Positions 18,190 to 27,374 of a stretch of 64,000 nucleotides of DNA are shown here, piece by piece. The notes under the pieces were generated by a model, which worked only from the letters and a program-made list of their open reading frames with translations, was not told where the DNA came from and made no database searches. Source of the stretch: Mesohalobacter salilacus (GTDB lineage Bacteria > Bacteroidota > Bacteroidia > Flavobacteriales > Flavobacteriaceae); NCBI GenBank assembly GCA_003931895.1, contig RRZV01000043.1, forward strand, positions 27,858 through 91,857. Reading direction: 5' to 3'. Numbering within the stretch: the stretch's first letter is position 1; every line of letters begins with the position of its first letter. Position numbers and translations under genes: made by a program.

Positions 18190-21100
18190 ATGCGATATTT
18201 TACGATTTTATGCTTAGCTTTTTTTACGGTTCAGCTTCAAGCTCAATCCTTAATCATGCAACCCAGTATTTCTCCTGATGGGGAGCATTTGGCTTTTAGT
18301 TTTCAAGGGGATATTTGGATCAGTGATATTTCTGGAAACAACACCAACCGACTAACCATTCACGAAGCTTACGAAGCTAATCCAGTATGGTCTAAAGATG
18401 GAAAACATATCGTTTTTTCCAGCGATAGATTTGGTAATGATGACCTATTTAAACTTCCTGTAAAAGGTGGGACTCCTGAACGCTTAACCTATCATTCAGC
18501 CAGTGATTCTCCTTACAGCATTACACCTAAAGGTGACATTTTGTTTACAACCTCAAGAAATTATAAGCAAGTAGAACGCGAATCTGAAATTTACATTTTA
18601 GAAGAATCTGCTTCTACAGAAAAACGTTTTCTCGACGCCTTGGGGTTTGACCCTGTCAGTTCTCCCGACGGAAACAAAATAGCTTTTGTTCGTGGCACTT
18701 GTCGTATAGATAGAGAAGCCTACAACGGACCAGCTAATCGTGATGTTTGGGTGTTTGATAAAACGACAGGTGACTACTCACAAATCACCAAACACGGCAC
18801 AAATGATTTTAATCCACATTGGCTAAACAACAATGAATTGGTATTTATTTCTGGTAGAAGTGGACGATATAATATTCATCAAGCTAATTTAGAAGGTGAT
18901 ATTTTACAATTAACAGACCAAGAAAAATTTGGAATTATCAATTTTTCTGTAAGTCCACAAACCAATACAATTTCATTTCAAACCGCAAAGCAGTCTTATA
19001 CGTTTAATATCAATACTAAAAAACCACAGCCGATTAATATAAATATAAGCAGTGATTACCGCTTTGATCCTGTAGTGAACGAAAGTGTGCGCAACAGTGT
19101 TGATGAGTTTTCAGTATCGCCAAATGCAAAATTTATAGCCTATATCAACCGTGGTGAATTATTCGTCACGCGAAATGACAAAGAAGATAGTAAATCTATA
19201 AGGCTGACCGATGGTCCTGCACGTGAGTCTAATCCGGCTTGGCTAAATGATTCGGTATTGCTCTTTATTTCAGACCGTGAAGGTCAGAAAGACTTATACG
19301 CCATAAATTCTACAGATGATAAAGAATCAGATTTATTTTATTCGTTTAAAAGAGAAACAAAACGGCTAACCAAAACTAAGGACGAAGAATCTAATCCAGT
19401 CGTCAGCCCTAATGCTAAAAAAGTGGCTCTTGAAATTGGCAGAGGTGGATTAAAAGTTTATGATATTGATGAAAAAGGAAAATTAAGTAAAGCTAAAACA
19501 CTTCTCGACGGTTGGGATTCGCCAAGTGGTGTAACCTGGTCGCCAGATAGCCAATGGTTAGCTTACAGCAAATCAGACTTAAACTTTAATGAAGATGTGT
19601 TTATTCACGCTGCCAATAATTCACAAGATCCTGTAAATGTAAGTATGCATCCAAAAGGCGATTATAACCCCGTGTGGAGTAAAGACGGAAGCAAACTCGG
19701 TTTTGTCTCTGAACGAAATAACGGTGATAACGACATTTGGTTTGCTTGGTTGAAAAAAGAAGATTGGGAAAAATCAAACGCCGAATGGACGCGCCGAGAA
19801 AAAGAAAAAGACGACAAAAGCAAAGCAAAAAAGAAAAAGAAAGATGATGATGAAGACGAAGAGGAAGAAGAAAATTCTTCTGATATCGTAATTGATTTTG
19901 ACAAGATTTATCAACGTTTAGAGCAAGTAACCCGCTACACAGGCGGTGAATCTGATTTTACTTTTGATGCCAAAGGCGAATTCATTTATTATACCAATGG
20001 TGGTGTCAGTCGAAAGGACTATGAGATAGACAGAAGCTTATTTAAAATTAAATGGGATGGTAGTGATAAAGAAGAAATTAAAGGTGGGTCAAACACTTAT
20101 GGACTACAAAAATACCCCTTAAAAAACAAAATATATCTCATGTCTCGTGGCGGCCAAATCACGGTGTTGAATACTAAGTCTGATAAAATTGAAAAGTTAC
20201 CCGTTAATTCTGAAATGAAAATTCGTTATAAAGAAGAATTGACACAAATTTTTGAAGAAGGGTGGCGCGTGTTGGATGCTGGCTTCTACGACCCTGAATT
20301 CCATGGACGAGATTGGGATGATCTTAAAAAAACCTATAAACCTTTAGCTCTAAACGCTTCGACAAAGGAAGACTTCAGAATGATTTTTAATTTAATGTTA
20401 GGTCAATTGAATGCGTCGCATATGGGACTCTATGGTGGGAATGATCAAAAAGAAACTCAAAATGAACGCACAGGACTACTCGGGATTGAAGGTGAAACTA
20501 CTACAGAAGGTTTTAGAGTCACAAGAGTGGTTTACGACAGTCCTGCTGATAAAACCGAAAGTCAATTGGAAGTCGGTGATATCATTACGGCCGTTAACCA
20601 AAATAAAGTGGGATCTTCAGACAATTTTTATAGTCATTTAGAAGGTTCAGCCAATGAACGCACATTGCTAAGTGTAAAACGAGATGGCGATGTTTTGGAA
20701 ATGATCATTTGGCCAACAAATTCACTAAGCACCGAATTATATAACGAATGGGTAGAAGATCGCCGAAAATTGGTCGATGATTATTCTGACGGAAGACTCG
20801 GCTATTTGCATATTCAAGGTATGAACTGGAGTTCTTTTGAACGCTTTGAACGTGAACTTATGGCAGCAGGTTACGGTAAAGAAGGTATTGTAATTGATGT
20901 CCGCTACAACGGTGGTGGCTGGACAACAGATTATTTGATGGCCGTTTTGAATGTCGATCAACACGCCTATACTATACCACGTGGTGCCGCAAAAAGCCTA
21001 GAAGAGCATAAGCAATACAAAGAAAATTATCCTTTCGGAGAACGACTGCCGCTAGCATCTTGGACTAAACCTTCGATAGCTTTATGTAACCAAAATTCGT

Positions 21101-21387
21101 ATTCTAATGCTGAAATCTTTTCTCACGCTTATAAAACTTTAGACTTAGGAACTCTAGTTGGTACACCAACTTTTGGTGCAGTAATTTCAACAGGTGGCGC
21201 AAGATTACAAGACGGTTCTTTAATTCGTTTACCCTTTAGAGCTTGGTATGTGAAAGCTACTGAGGAAAATATGGAAAATGGGCCAGCCGTTCCTGACATT
21301 ATTGTGAACAACCCACCAGCTTATAAAGCGAAAAATATAGATCCTCAATTGAAAAGGGCTGTTGATGAGTTGTCGGGGCAACTTTAA
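18190..21387 (+). CDS. tricorn-like S41 family peptidase
   Basis: A 1065-aa periplasmic protease with signal peptide MRYFTILCLAFFTVQLQAQS. Residues about 25-530 hold WD40/PD40-like propeller repeats (SPDGEHLAFS, NPVWSKDGKHIVFSSDR, NPVWSKDGSKLGFVSERN). A lysine- and then acid-rich linker follows (about 535-560, DNA about 19790-19880). After a second propeller stretch come a tricorn C1-like helical segment, a PDZ domain (about 760-850) and the S41 core, with YNGGGWTTD and the nucleophile region QNSYSNAEIF (about 960-970). Tricorn-type proteases degrade peptides produced by other proteases. It appears monocistronic. Confidence 0.93.
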   Translation: MRYFTILCLAFFTVQLQAQSLIMQPSISPDGEHLAFSFQGDIWISDISGNNTNRLTIHEAYEANPVWSKDGKHIVFSSDRFGNDDLFKLPVKGGTPERLTYHSASDSPYSITPKGDILFTTSRNYKQVERESEIYILEESASTEKRFLDALGFDPVSSPDGNKIAFVRGTCRIDREAYNGPANRDVWVFDKTTGDYSQITKHGTNDFNPHWLNNNELVFISGRSGRYNIHQANLEGDILQLTDQEKFGIINFSVSPQTNTISFQTAKQSYTFNINTKKPQPININISSDYRFDPVVNESVRNSVDEFSVSPNAKFIAYINRGELFVTRNDKEDSKSIRLTDGPARESNPAWLNDSVLLFISDREGQKDLYAINSTDDKESDLFYSFKRETKRLTKTKDEESNPVVSPNAKKVALEIGRGGLKVYDIDEKGKLSKAKTLLDGWDSPSGVTWSPDSQWLAYSKSDLNFNEDVFIHAANNSQDPVNVSMHPKGDYNPVWSKDGSKLGFVSERNNGDNDIWFAWLKKEDWEKSNAEWTRREKEKDDKSKAKKKKKDDDEDEEEEENSSDIVIDFDKIYQRLEQVTRYTGGESDFTFDAKGEFIYYTNGGVSRKDYEIDRSLFKIKWDGSDKEEIKGGSNTYGLQKYPLKNKIYLMSRGGQITVLNTKSDKIEKLPVNSEMKIRYKEELTQIFEEGWRVLDAGFYDPEFHGRDWDDLKKTYKPLALNASTKEDFRMIFNLMLGQLNASHMGLYGGNDQKETQNERTGLLGIEGETTTEGFRVTRVVYDSPADKTESQLEVGDIITAVNQNKVGSSDNFYSHLEGSANERTLLSVKRDGDVLEMIIWPTNSLSTELYNEWVEDRRKLVDDYSDGRLGYLHIQGMNWSSFERFERELMAAGYGKEGIVIDVRYNGGGWTTDYLMAVLNVDQHAYTIPRGAAKSLEEHKQYKENYPFGERLPLASWTKPSIALCNQNSYSNAEIFSHAYKTLDLGTLVGTPTFGAVISTGGARLQDGSLIRLPFRAWYVKATEENMENGPAVPDIIVNNPPAYKAKNIDPQLKRAVDELSGQL

Positions 21388-21436
21388 GATTATGAAATTA
21401 TAAAAGTTATAGGGCCTTGTATTGGGCTTGGTCATC

Positions 21437-21459
21437 GCACTAAGTTATGCACTTAGTGC
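21437..21459. repeat. perfect 9-bp-stem hairpin
   Basis: GCACTAAGT and ACTTAGTGC are perfect inverted repeats around a five-base loop, 49 bp after the tricorn-like stop. It is followed by an A-run rather than a T-run on the + strand, so it is a weak rho-independent terminator at best; it may stabilise the 3' end of the mRNA. Confidence 0.5.
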
Positions 21460-21758
21460 AAAAGAAATGTCAAAATGCAGTAGAAGTGTGAGTTAAAAAC
21501 TATAGTCAAATTTGAACTTTGACAGAGCTGCTCTGAAAGACAATAAATATCATATAATCATTATATTAAGTTCTAATATTAATCGAAATCAGGCTATGAG
21601 GAGTAAAATTTATCAAAATAGAAAAGTGTTGAATTTTCTAAGAAGATCCTAAATTTGGCATTTTAAAACTGTTTTGGAATTTTAAATAGAGAGAGGTAAT
21701 TAGGTAAAGAATCAAATTTCTAGATAAGGTATCAAATCAAAAGTTAGAATAATAAACG

Positions 21759-21766
21759 TATATTTG
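21759..21766 (+). promoter_or_regulatory. -7 promoter element TATATTTG
   Basis: It fits the Bacteroidota TAnnTTTG consensus exactly and lies 37 bp before the ATG of the Trypco2-like gene. I see no clear TTG-type -33 element at the usual distance. Confidence 0.55.
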
Positions 21767-21803
21767 AAACAATAGTATATTTATATGGTTAAAATTCTAC
21801 TGC

Positions 21804-22187
21804 ATGGACCTCAAAGACTTTATTAAAAATACAATTACCTCAATAAGTGAAGCAATTTTAGAATCTCAAAATGAATTATCAGAAAAAGGTGTTATAGTTA
21901 ACCCTGAGAAAGTTGAAATTGGAAAAAACGGTGAAAAACTTTTACGAAAAGATGGTTGGCGATACATACAGAATTTAGATTTTGATATTTTGGTTGCAGC
22001 AGAAGAAGGAGAGAATGCAAAAGGAGGAGCAGGTCTTAAAGTTGCTGGAGTGATATCCATAGGTGGAGATTTAAGTGAATCCAATACAAATCAACAATCT
22101 AATAAAATAAAATTCACAATACCTGTTGCGTTTCCCACAAATGAAACACCAGAAGAATATAAAAGTAAAAAGAGTACTATTTTATAA
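21804..22187 (+). CDS. Trypco2-like small protein
   Basis: A 127-aa cytoplasmic protein. The N-terminus (residues 1-30) is an amphipathic helix (DLKDFIKNTITSISEAILES). Residues about 50-115 run as a beta strand (LDFDILVAAEE), a Gly-rich turn (AKGGAGLKVAG) with a following strand (VISIGGDLSE), then NKIKFTIPVAFP. This helix, strand, Gly-loop, strand, xIKFxIPV order resembles the trypsin-co-occurring domain 2 (Trypco2) described with predicted conflict systems that pair it with trypsin-like proteases and NTPases. No such partner is next to it: the neighbours are a tricorn-like protease upstream and a gluconolactonase-like lipoprotein downstream. The family call is by pattern and has not been checked by search. 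Confidence 0.6.
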   Translation: MDLKDFIKNTITSISEAILESQNELSEKGVIVNPEKVEIGKNGEKLLRKDGWRYIQNLDFDILVAAEEGENAKGGAGLKVAGVISIGGDLSESNTNQQSNKIKFTIPVAFPTNETPEEYKSKKSTIL

Positions 22188-22247
22188 TCTCAATAATCCA
22201 GCCAAGTTATTAATAAGAATCAGTACTTTTATAAAAATTTAACCCTA

Positions 22248-23159
22248 ATGAAATTACATCTTATAATTATTCTATTTGTTCTTTGCTCTTGCGGGAATTC
22301 TAAAAAAGAAAAGAAACAAGTTAAAGAATCAGTTGACAAATCAACTATTAAAATCACTTCAGAGTTAGAACGACTTGCTACTGATTTTAAATTTACAGAA
22401 GGTCCGGCAGTTGATGCCCGAGGTAATGTCTATTTTTCTGACATTCCTAATTCTAAAATTTGGATATGGACAACAGCAGATAGTTTAAAACTGTTTAGAG
22501 AAAACAGCAATGGTTCCAATGGGTTATATTTTGATAAAGATCAAAATCTTCTAGCTTGTGAAGGTGGCGCTTCCCAAATCAGTTTGACTACTCCAAGTGG
22601 TGATTATAAAGTGATTGCTTCGGAATATGATGGTAAACCTTTTAATTCTACCAACGACCTATGGCCAGATGCTAAAGGCGGTGTTTACTTCACCGATCCT
22701 CAATACGGTGGCGATATGGAAAATTTAGCTCAAGGTGGAATGCACGTGTTTTATCTGCATCCGGATCATCAGCAAATCTCAAGAGTTTGTAACGATTTAA
22801 CCCGACCTAATGGCATCTTAGGAACACCAGATGGCAAAACACTTTATGTCACTGACCGTGGTGCGGGAAAAACATATCATTACGATATTCAAGATGATGG
22901 AACTTTGAAAAATAAAACTTTATTTGTTGATTACGGTAGTGACGGAATGACTCTAGACCAAAAAGGGAATGTTTATCTGACGACAAAAGACAAATCTCAA
23001 ATTGACATATTTTCAAAAGAAGGCGAATTACTCAAGACTATAGAAACTCCAGAAGTACCAACCAATGTGTGTTTTGGTGGAGAAAACAGAAATCAACTTT
23101 TCATCACAGCTCAAACCTCTTTGTATAAAATAGGTTTAGATACTGAAGGTGTTAATTAA
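22248..23159 (+). CDS. SMP-30/gluconolactonase-like lipoprotein
   Basis: A 303-aa lipoprotein (lipobox LFVLCSC) followed by a six-bladed propeller of the SMP-30/gluconolactonase/LRE type. The metal-site landmarks are the Glu of FTEGPAVDARGNVYFSD (about 46-62), the Asn of NSTNDLWPDAKGGVYFTDP (about 130-148), RPNGILGTPDGKTLYVTD (about 186-203) and DYGSDGMTLDQKGNVYLT (about 225-242). Such enzymes open sugar lactones or related esters. It is probably monocistronic, and convergent with the TonB receptor gene 6 bp away. Confidence 0.88.
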   Translation: MKLHLIIILFVLCSCGNSKKEKKQVKESVDKSTIKITSELERLATDFKFTEGPAVDARGNVYFSDIPNSKIWIWTTADSLKLFRENSNGSNGLYFDKDQNLLACEGGASQISLTTPSGDYKVIASEYDGKPFNSTNDLWPDAKGGVYFTDPQYGGDMENLAQGGMHVFYLHPDHQQISRVCNDLTRPNGILGTPDGKTLYVTDRGAGKTYHYDIQDDGTLKNKTLFVDYGSDGMTLDQKGNVYLTTKDKSQIDIFSKEGELLKTIETPEVPTNVCFGGENRNQLFITAQTSLYKIGLDTEGVN

Positions 23160-23165
23160 TTATCA

Positions 23166-25625
23166 TTAAAATCTTCCTCTAATCCTTAAATTAAACACGC
23201 GAGGACTCAAAAAGTCTGGAATTGCAAACTGGTTTTTGCTTTCAGCATCTCTAACGAAAGTATTGGTAATGGAATTTAGACGGTCAAAAAGATTGAATAT
23301 TTCAAAACCTACTTCCAAGTGTTTAAAAGGGTTTAACCAATGCCCTTTGTTTAAAACATCGCCTTCTTCTTTTAAAGTATAGAAAAAACCAACATCAGTT
23401 CGGGTGTAATCGGGTAAACGGTTTTGAAAATCAAAAGGATCAGCAAACTGCGGTTGACCACCTGGCAAACCAGTATTATAAACCAAATTCAAATACAGCT
23501 TCATTTTTGGAATATTAGGCACATAATCTTGAAACAAAGCTGCAAATTTTAATCGTTGGTCCGTTGGTCGAGCAATATAGCCGCGTTCATCAAATCTCTC
23601 TTCCGTTTTTAAAAACCCGAAACTGAACCAACTTTCTGTGCCTGGCACAAATTCGCCATTTAACCTCATATCTAATCCGTAAGCATAAGCTTCTGCATTG
23701 TTATTGGCTTGATAGCGTATTCTTACATTTTCTACAGTAAATCGGTTAACATCGGTAAGGCTTTTGTAATACACTTCAGACACCAGCTTAAATGGTCTGT
23801 TCCATAGTTTAAAACTATAATCATGACCGACAACAATATGAAAAGATTCTTGAGCTTTTACGTTTTCATTTACTGTTCCGTCTGGACGACGTAGCTCACG
23901 ATAAAACGGCGGTTGATGATATAAACCTGTAGCCACTCTAAAAATCATATCCTTATCCCAATCAGGTTTTATAGCAAATTGAGCACGTGGACTAACAACG
24001 GTTTGGGTATTATTTTCAATATCATCGCCACTCACGTTCCACGTATGAGAACGAATTCCTGCGTTATACCAAGCTTTGGCATTGCCAATTTTACTTTGGT
24101 AACTCCATTGCAAATAATTGGTAAACCGATTGATTTGCATATCATTGAAGGACCGAATTCTAATAAATGGTTCTATCGGTTCGTCAAAAGGAGCGTATGG
24201 CTCATCGTTAGCAAAGTCGGGCAAAGGCGGTCTGACGTTGAAGCCTGCCGAGTCTACAACTTCAAATTCTTGAAGCCTGTCTCGAATATCTTCGTGAGTG
24301 AATTTGACCCCGTATTTAATCAAATGTTCATCAATTTTGATATCGCCCTGATGATCAAGGTTAAAAATTAAAGCATCCAAATCATTTCTGGCGTGTTTAA
24401 ATTGGCTTCCAGCGCCTTGACTAAACTCTACATCGCCAAAGTTTTCATCACCAATACTTGAATTCACAGAACCTAATCGGTATTGGGCTAAAATATCGAA
24501 GTGTTCTTGTTCTTGGGTGTGATAAGTTGAAGCGATAAATTTTGCTGTATAATTTTCAGACACGTCATAAGTCGCTTTTAATGCACCAAAATAAGTTTCA
24601 TACTCGTCATCTTCTTGTCCTTCGTAAAACACTAATAACGCTCTTGGGTCTTGCAAAGTTCCAAAATTAGTTTGACGCGTAAAAGGTTCAAATTCGTAAT
24701 CGTTGATAGAAATATTACCGAGAAAGCCCAACTCAAATTTATCGTTAAACTTATAAGTGATATAGCTCTGCACATCAAAAAAACGCGGTTTAAAATTGGC
24801 TTCGGTATCTTTGGCATTGACAAAAAGAGAGTTGTCACGAAATCTTATTCCTGTAATAGCGGATAGTTTTTTATCTTTTGAAATGCCACCAATCATGGCC
24901 GAACCGCCGAGAAAACTGCCTTCAAAACTCGCCATAAAATCCACTGGTCTTTCGTAAGTAATGTCGAGAACCGATGACATTCTATCACCGTATTGGGCTT
25001 TAAATCCACCGGCAGAAAAATTGATATTTCGCACCATATCAGGATTGACAAAACTCAAACCTTCTTGTTGACCACTTCTAATCAAGAATGGGCGATAAAC
25101 CTGAATATCATTGACATAAACTAAATTTTCATCAAAATTACCACCGCGCACGTTATATTGGGTACTCAATTCATTGTTTGAACTTACTCCAGGCAAAGAC
25201 GTCAATAAATTTTCTACGCCAGGATTAGCCCCAGGAATACGTCTTACAGTTGCAGGTTCAAGTGTTACAATGCCTTCGACACGTGTTCGCCTATCGTTAG
25301 TAATAGTAACCTCACCTATTTGTTCAACATTGGTTTTTAAGACAAAATTTAACTCTCGACTTTGGTTTACACCAAGTTCAATCGTAGCCGTTATGGTTTT
25401 AAAACCTGTGTAACTTATGACGACTTTTACTTTTTGATTGGCTGGAATTCTTAGTTGGTAAAATCCGTTTTCATTAGATGTTGTTCCCGAACTTTGCGAA
25501 GTGATATTTGCAAAAGGTAATGGATTTTTGTTTTCGTCAAAAATTATACCTTTTATTGAAGCAGTTTGCGAATACCCACAGGTAAATAAAAAACAGGTTA
25601 AGAGTAAAAATAAATATTTATTCAA
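23166..25625 (-). CDS. TonB-dependent receptor with carboxypeptidase-regulatory-like domain
   Basis: An 819-aa outer-membrane receptor. A signal peptide is followed by a CarboxypepD_reg-like domain (about 22-110: TASIKGIIFDENKNPLPFAN), a plug domain (GVENLLTSLPGVSSNNELST, then YNVRGGNFDENLVYVND) and a 22-strand-type barrel ending in RVFNLRIRGRF. The start is a TTG at 25625: an in-frame stop lies four codons upstream, no ATG intervenes, and the signal peptide begins right there. It follows the M23 peptidase gene after 9 bp, in the same operon. There is no SusD-like partner, so the ligand is open. Confidence 0.92.
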   Translation of the reverse strand: MNKYLFLLLTCFLFTCGYSQTASIKGIIFDENKNPLPFANITSQSSGTTSNENGFYQLRIPANQKVKVVISYTGFKTITATIELGVNQSRELNFVLKTNVEQIGEVTITNDRRTRVEGIVTLEPATVRRIPGANPGVENLLTSLPGVSSNNELSTQYNVRGGNFDENLVYVNDIQVYRPFLIRSGQQEGLSFVNPDMVRNINFSAGGFKAQYGDRMSSVLDITYERPVDFMASFEGSFLGGSAMIGGISKDKKLSAITGIRFRDNSLFVNAKDTEANFKPRFFDVQSYITYKFNDKFELGFLGNISINDYEFEPFTRQTNFGTLQDPRALLVFYEGQEDDEYETYFGALKATYDVSENYTAKFIASTYHTQEQEHFDILAQYRLGSVNSSIGDENFGDVEFSQGAGSQFKHARNDLDALIFNLDHQGDIKIDEHLIKYGVKFTHEDIRDRLQEFEVVDSAGFNVRPPLPDFANDEPYAPFDEPIEPFIRIRSFNDMQINRFTNYLQWSYQSKIGNAKAWYNAGIRSHTWNVSGDDIENNTQTVVSPRAQFAIKPDWDKDMIFRVATGLYHQPPFYRELRRPDGTVNENVKAQESFHIVVGHDYSFKLWNRPFKLVSEVYYKSLTDVNRFTVENVRIRYQANNNAEAYAYGLDMRLNGEFVPGTESWFSFGFLKTEERFDERGYIARPTDQRLKFAALFQDYVPNIPKMKLYLNLVYNTGLPGGQPQFADPFDFQNRLPDYTRTDVGFFYTLKEEGDVLNKGHWLNPFKHLEVGFEIFNLFDRLNSITNTFVRDAESKNQFAIPDFLSPRVFNLRIRGRF

Positions 25626-25634
25626 AAGTGAGCT

Positions 25635-27326
25635 TTAGTTTTTTCTGAAAAATTTCGATTCAAATATAGTAGTATTTCCGACTTTATCTGTAACTACCAG
25701 CTTAAAATTATTTTCGGTTTCGTTAATCACGCCATCATTAAAATCGTGCACCAGGGTATTGGTTTTATAATCGTATTCCATCAAAATAAATTTTCCATTC
25801 ACTGTAGCTCTATAACTATCAATGCCAGTTAAATCATCATCAATTTTTAATTTGAGATAGCGAAAACGCGACAACCATTGTTTATTACGAAAATTAAGTG
25901 GGTTTATTGTGGGTGGTGTGGTATCTTTTGCCAAAATATATTCGCCAAACTCCTTCACTCCAGTCGTAAATCGGTTTTTCTTCTTAGTGGTATTGACATA
26001 ATAAATTTTGCCCCAAGGCATTTTTCTGCCAATGAATAAATGTTGTTTATCTTCATCCGTATATTGAGAAACATCAAAACCAATCGTAATACCTTTATGA
26101 ACGGGCGTTCTGTAATCGTGAAGTTTTATGCTTTCTCCTTCAATTTTAATATCTAAATACGTGTCATTATACAAGGCGTGCTTTGGGATATAAAAGTCGA
26201 CCAAACCTTTGTCATAAGCAAAAGCATGGTCATGTTTTACAAAATAATTGGTTTTTGCTATGCTGTCTTTGATGTTTTGATTAAGAGGTTCGTAGCTTAT
26301 CGGGATGTGGATTTGAGTTGTATTGCCTTTAAAATCTTTAATTTTTAAATCATATTTGTAATTTAAGGTATCGTTAATCTGCAATACTCCATTATTGATT
26401 TGGTCATGATTGATGTCTAAACGGTTGTAATCATAGCTTTTGAGTTTGTGAATTCTTCTTTTATGTTCTCTATAATAACCGTAATCTATCAACCTGTTCA
26501 GATATCGGGTTTCACTAAACGCAAAACGATTAAAAGTTGAGGTAAAAAAGGGTAAACCGTTGAGTTTGGCTTCAACTTCATAATATCCATTTCTATTAAA
26601 GGCTAAATCTAATTGGTCATAGGCTTCTATGCCGAAATAAATATCACCCGCGGCTTTAATTTCTGGCACTTTTAAATTTCCGTTTTGACTTCTAATTGTT
26701 CTTAGCTTTACACGGCCTTTTTTATTATTAATGTGGGCGTCTTTTGAAGCAGTAAACGCATAAATACTTCTTGCTCTTGGTGGCTTTGTGTCTTTGACTT
26801 CATCAAATCCAAATAGAAAAGGATTCATAGGTCTTGACTGGCTATCTCTAATTTCAAAATGCAAATGTGGGCCACCGCTTGAGCCTGTATTTCCGCTATA
26901 AGCAATCACTTCTTGAGCACTAACAGGTAGTTTGTCTGCAGATGGAAAAAGCTGAACTTCGTAACGTTCTTGATCGTATTGATAGGCTTTGACGTATTCT
27001 TCAATTTCAGGGGCAAATTTCTTTAAATGGGCGTAAACCGTGGTATAACCATTAGGATGTGTGATGTATAAAGCTTTGCCATACCCAAATCGCTGTATCT
27101 TGATACGACTGACATAGCCTTCAGCACTGGCTTTAACTTCTAAGCCTGTGCGGCCTTGAGTTTTTAGGTCTAAACCTGCATGAAAGTGATTAGACCGCAA
27201 CTCGCCAAACGTGCCAGATAGAACTAAGGGAATATCTAATGGTTTTTGAAAATAATCTTGTGGCAAATCATTTTGAGCCCAAAACATTTGAGTAAACAAA
27301 ATCAACAGCCCATACCAAATTTTCAT
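25635..27326 (-). CDS. M23 family metallopeptidase
   Basis: A 563-aa exported protein with signal peptide ending MFWAQND. A LytM/M23 peptidase domain lies in the first third: HFHAGLDLKTQGRTG supplies the first zinc His and Asp (about 47-61), and GGPHLHFEIRDS the HxH motif (about 151-162). The remaining 380 or so residues are beta-rich and typical of flavobacterial M23 proteins, with Ig-like repeats of unclear function. It probably cuts peptidoglycan cross-bridges or other glycine-rich peptides in the periplasm. It lies upstream of the TonB receptor with a 9-bp gap, and 48 bp after prmC. Confidence 0.9.
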   Translation of the reverse strand: MKIWYGLLILFTQMFWAQNDLPQDYFQKPLDIPLVLSGTFGELRSNHFHAGLDLKTQGRTGLEVKASAEGYVSRIKIQRFGYGKALYITHPNGYTTVYAHLKKFAPEIEEYVKAYQYDQERYEVQLFPSADKLPVSAQEVIAYSGNTGSSGGPHLHFEIRDSQSRPMNPFLFGFDEVKDTKPPRARSIYAFTASKDAHINNKKGRVKLRTIRSQNGNLKVPEIKAAGDIYFGIEAYDQLDLAFNRNGYYEVEAKLNGLPFFTSTFNRFAFSETRYLNRLIDYGYYREHKRRIHKLKSYDYNRLDINHDQINNGVLQINDTLNYKYDLKIKDFKGNTTQIHIPISYEPLNQNIKDSIAKTNYFVKHDHAFAYDKGLVDFYIPKHALYNDTYLDIKIEGESIKLHDYRTPVHKGITIGFDVSQYTDEDKQHLFIGRKMPWGKIYYVNTTKKKNRFTTGVKEFGEYILAKDTTPPTINPLNFRNKQWLSRFRYLKLKIDDDLTGIDSYRATVNGKFILMEYDYKTNTLVHDFNDGVINETENNFKLVVTDKVGNTTIFESKFFRKN

Positions 27327-27374
27327 AGGTCTTCTTTTAAAAATAAAATTAAAATAATTTCTAAGATTTCAAAG

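Larger units (their letters stand above)
21388..21803. other. 416-bp intergenic region
   Basis: No gene is visible. It contains the hairpin at 21437-21459 and a consensus promoter at 21759-21766. The rest is AT-rich with no repeat or ORF I would support. The preceding gene ends at 21387 without an obvious T-tract terminator. Confidence 0.6.

Noticed and set aside
19662..19904. Serine- and phenylalanine-rich minus-strand frame in the tricorn-like gene
   Set aside because: It is the antisense of the Lys/Asp/Glu-rich linker, not a gene.
21437..21459. Rho-independent terminator
   Set aside because: The stem is good but an A-run follows instead of T on the + strand, and no minus-strand gene ends here.
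18190..22187. Tricorn-like protease plus Trypco2-like gene as one conflict system
   Set aside because: They are separated by 416 bp with a separate promoter, and Trypco2 partners are reported to be trypsin-like rather than S41 proteases.
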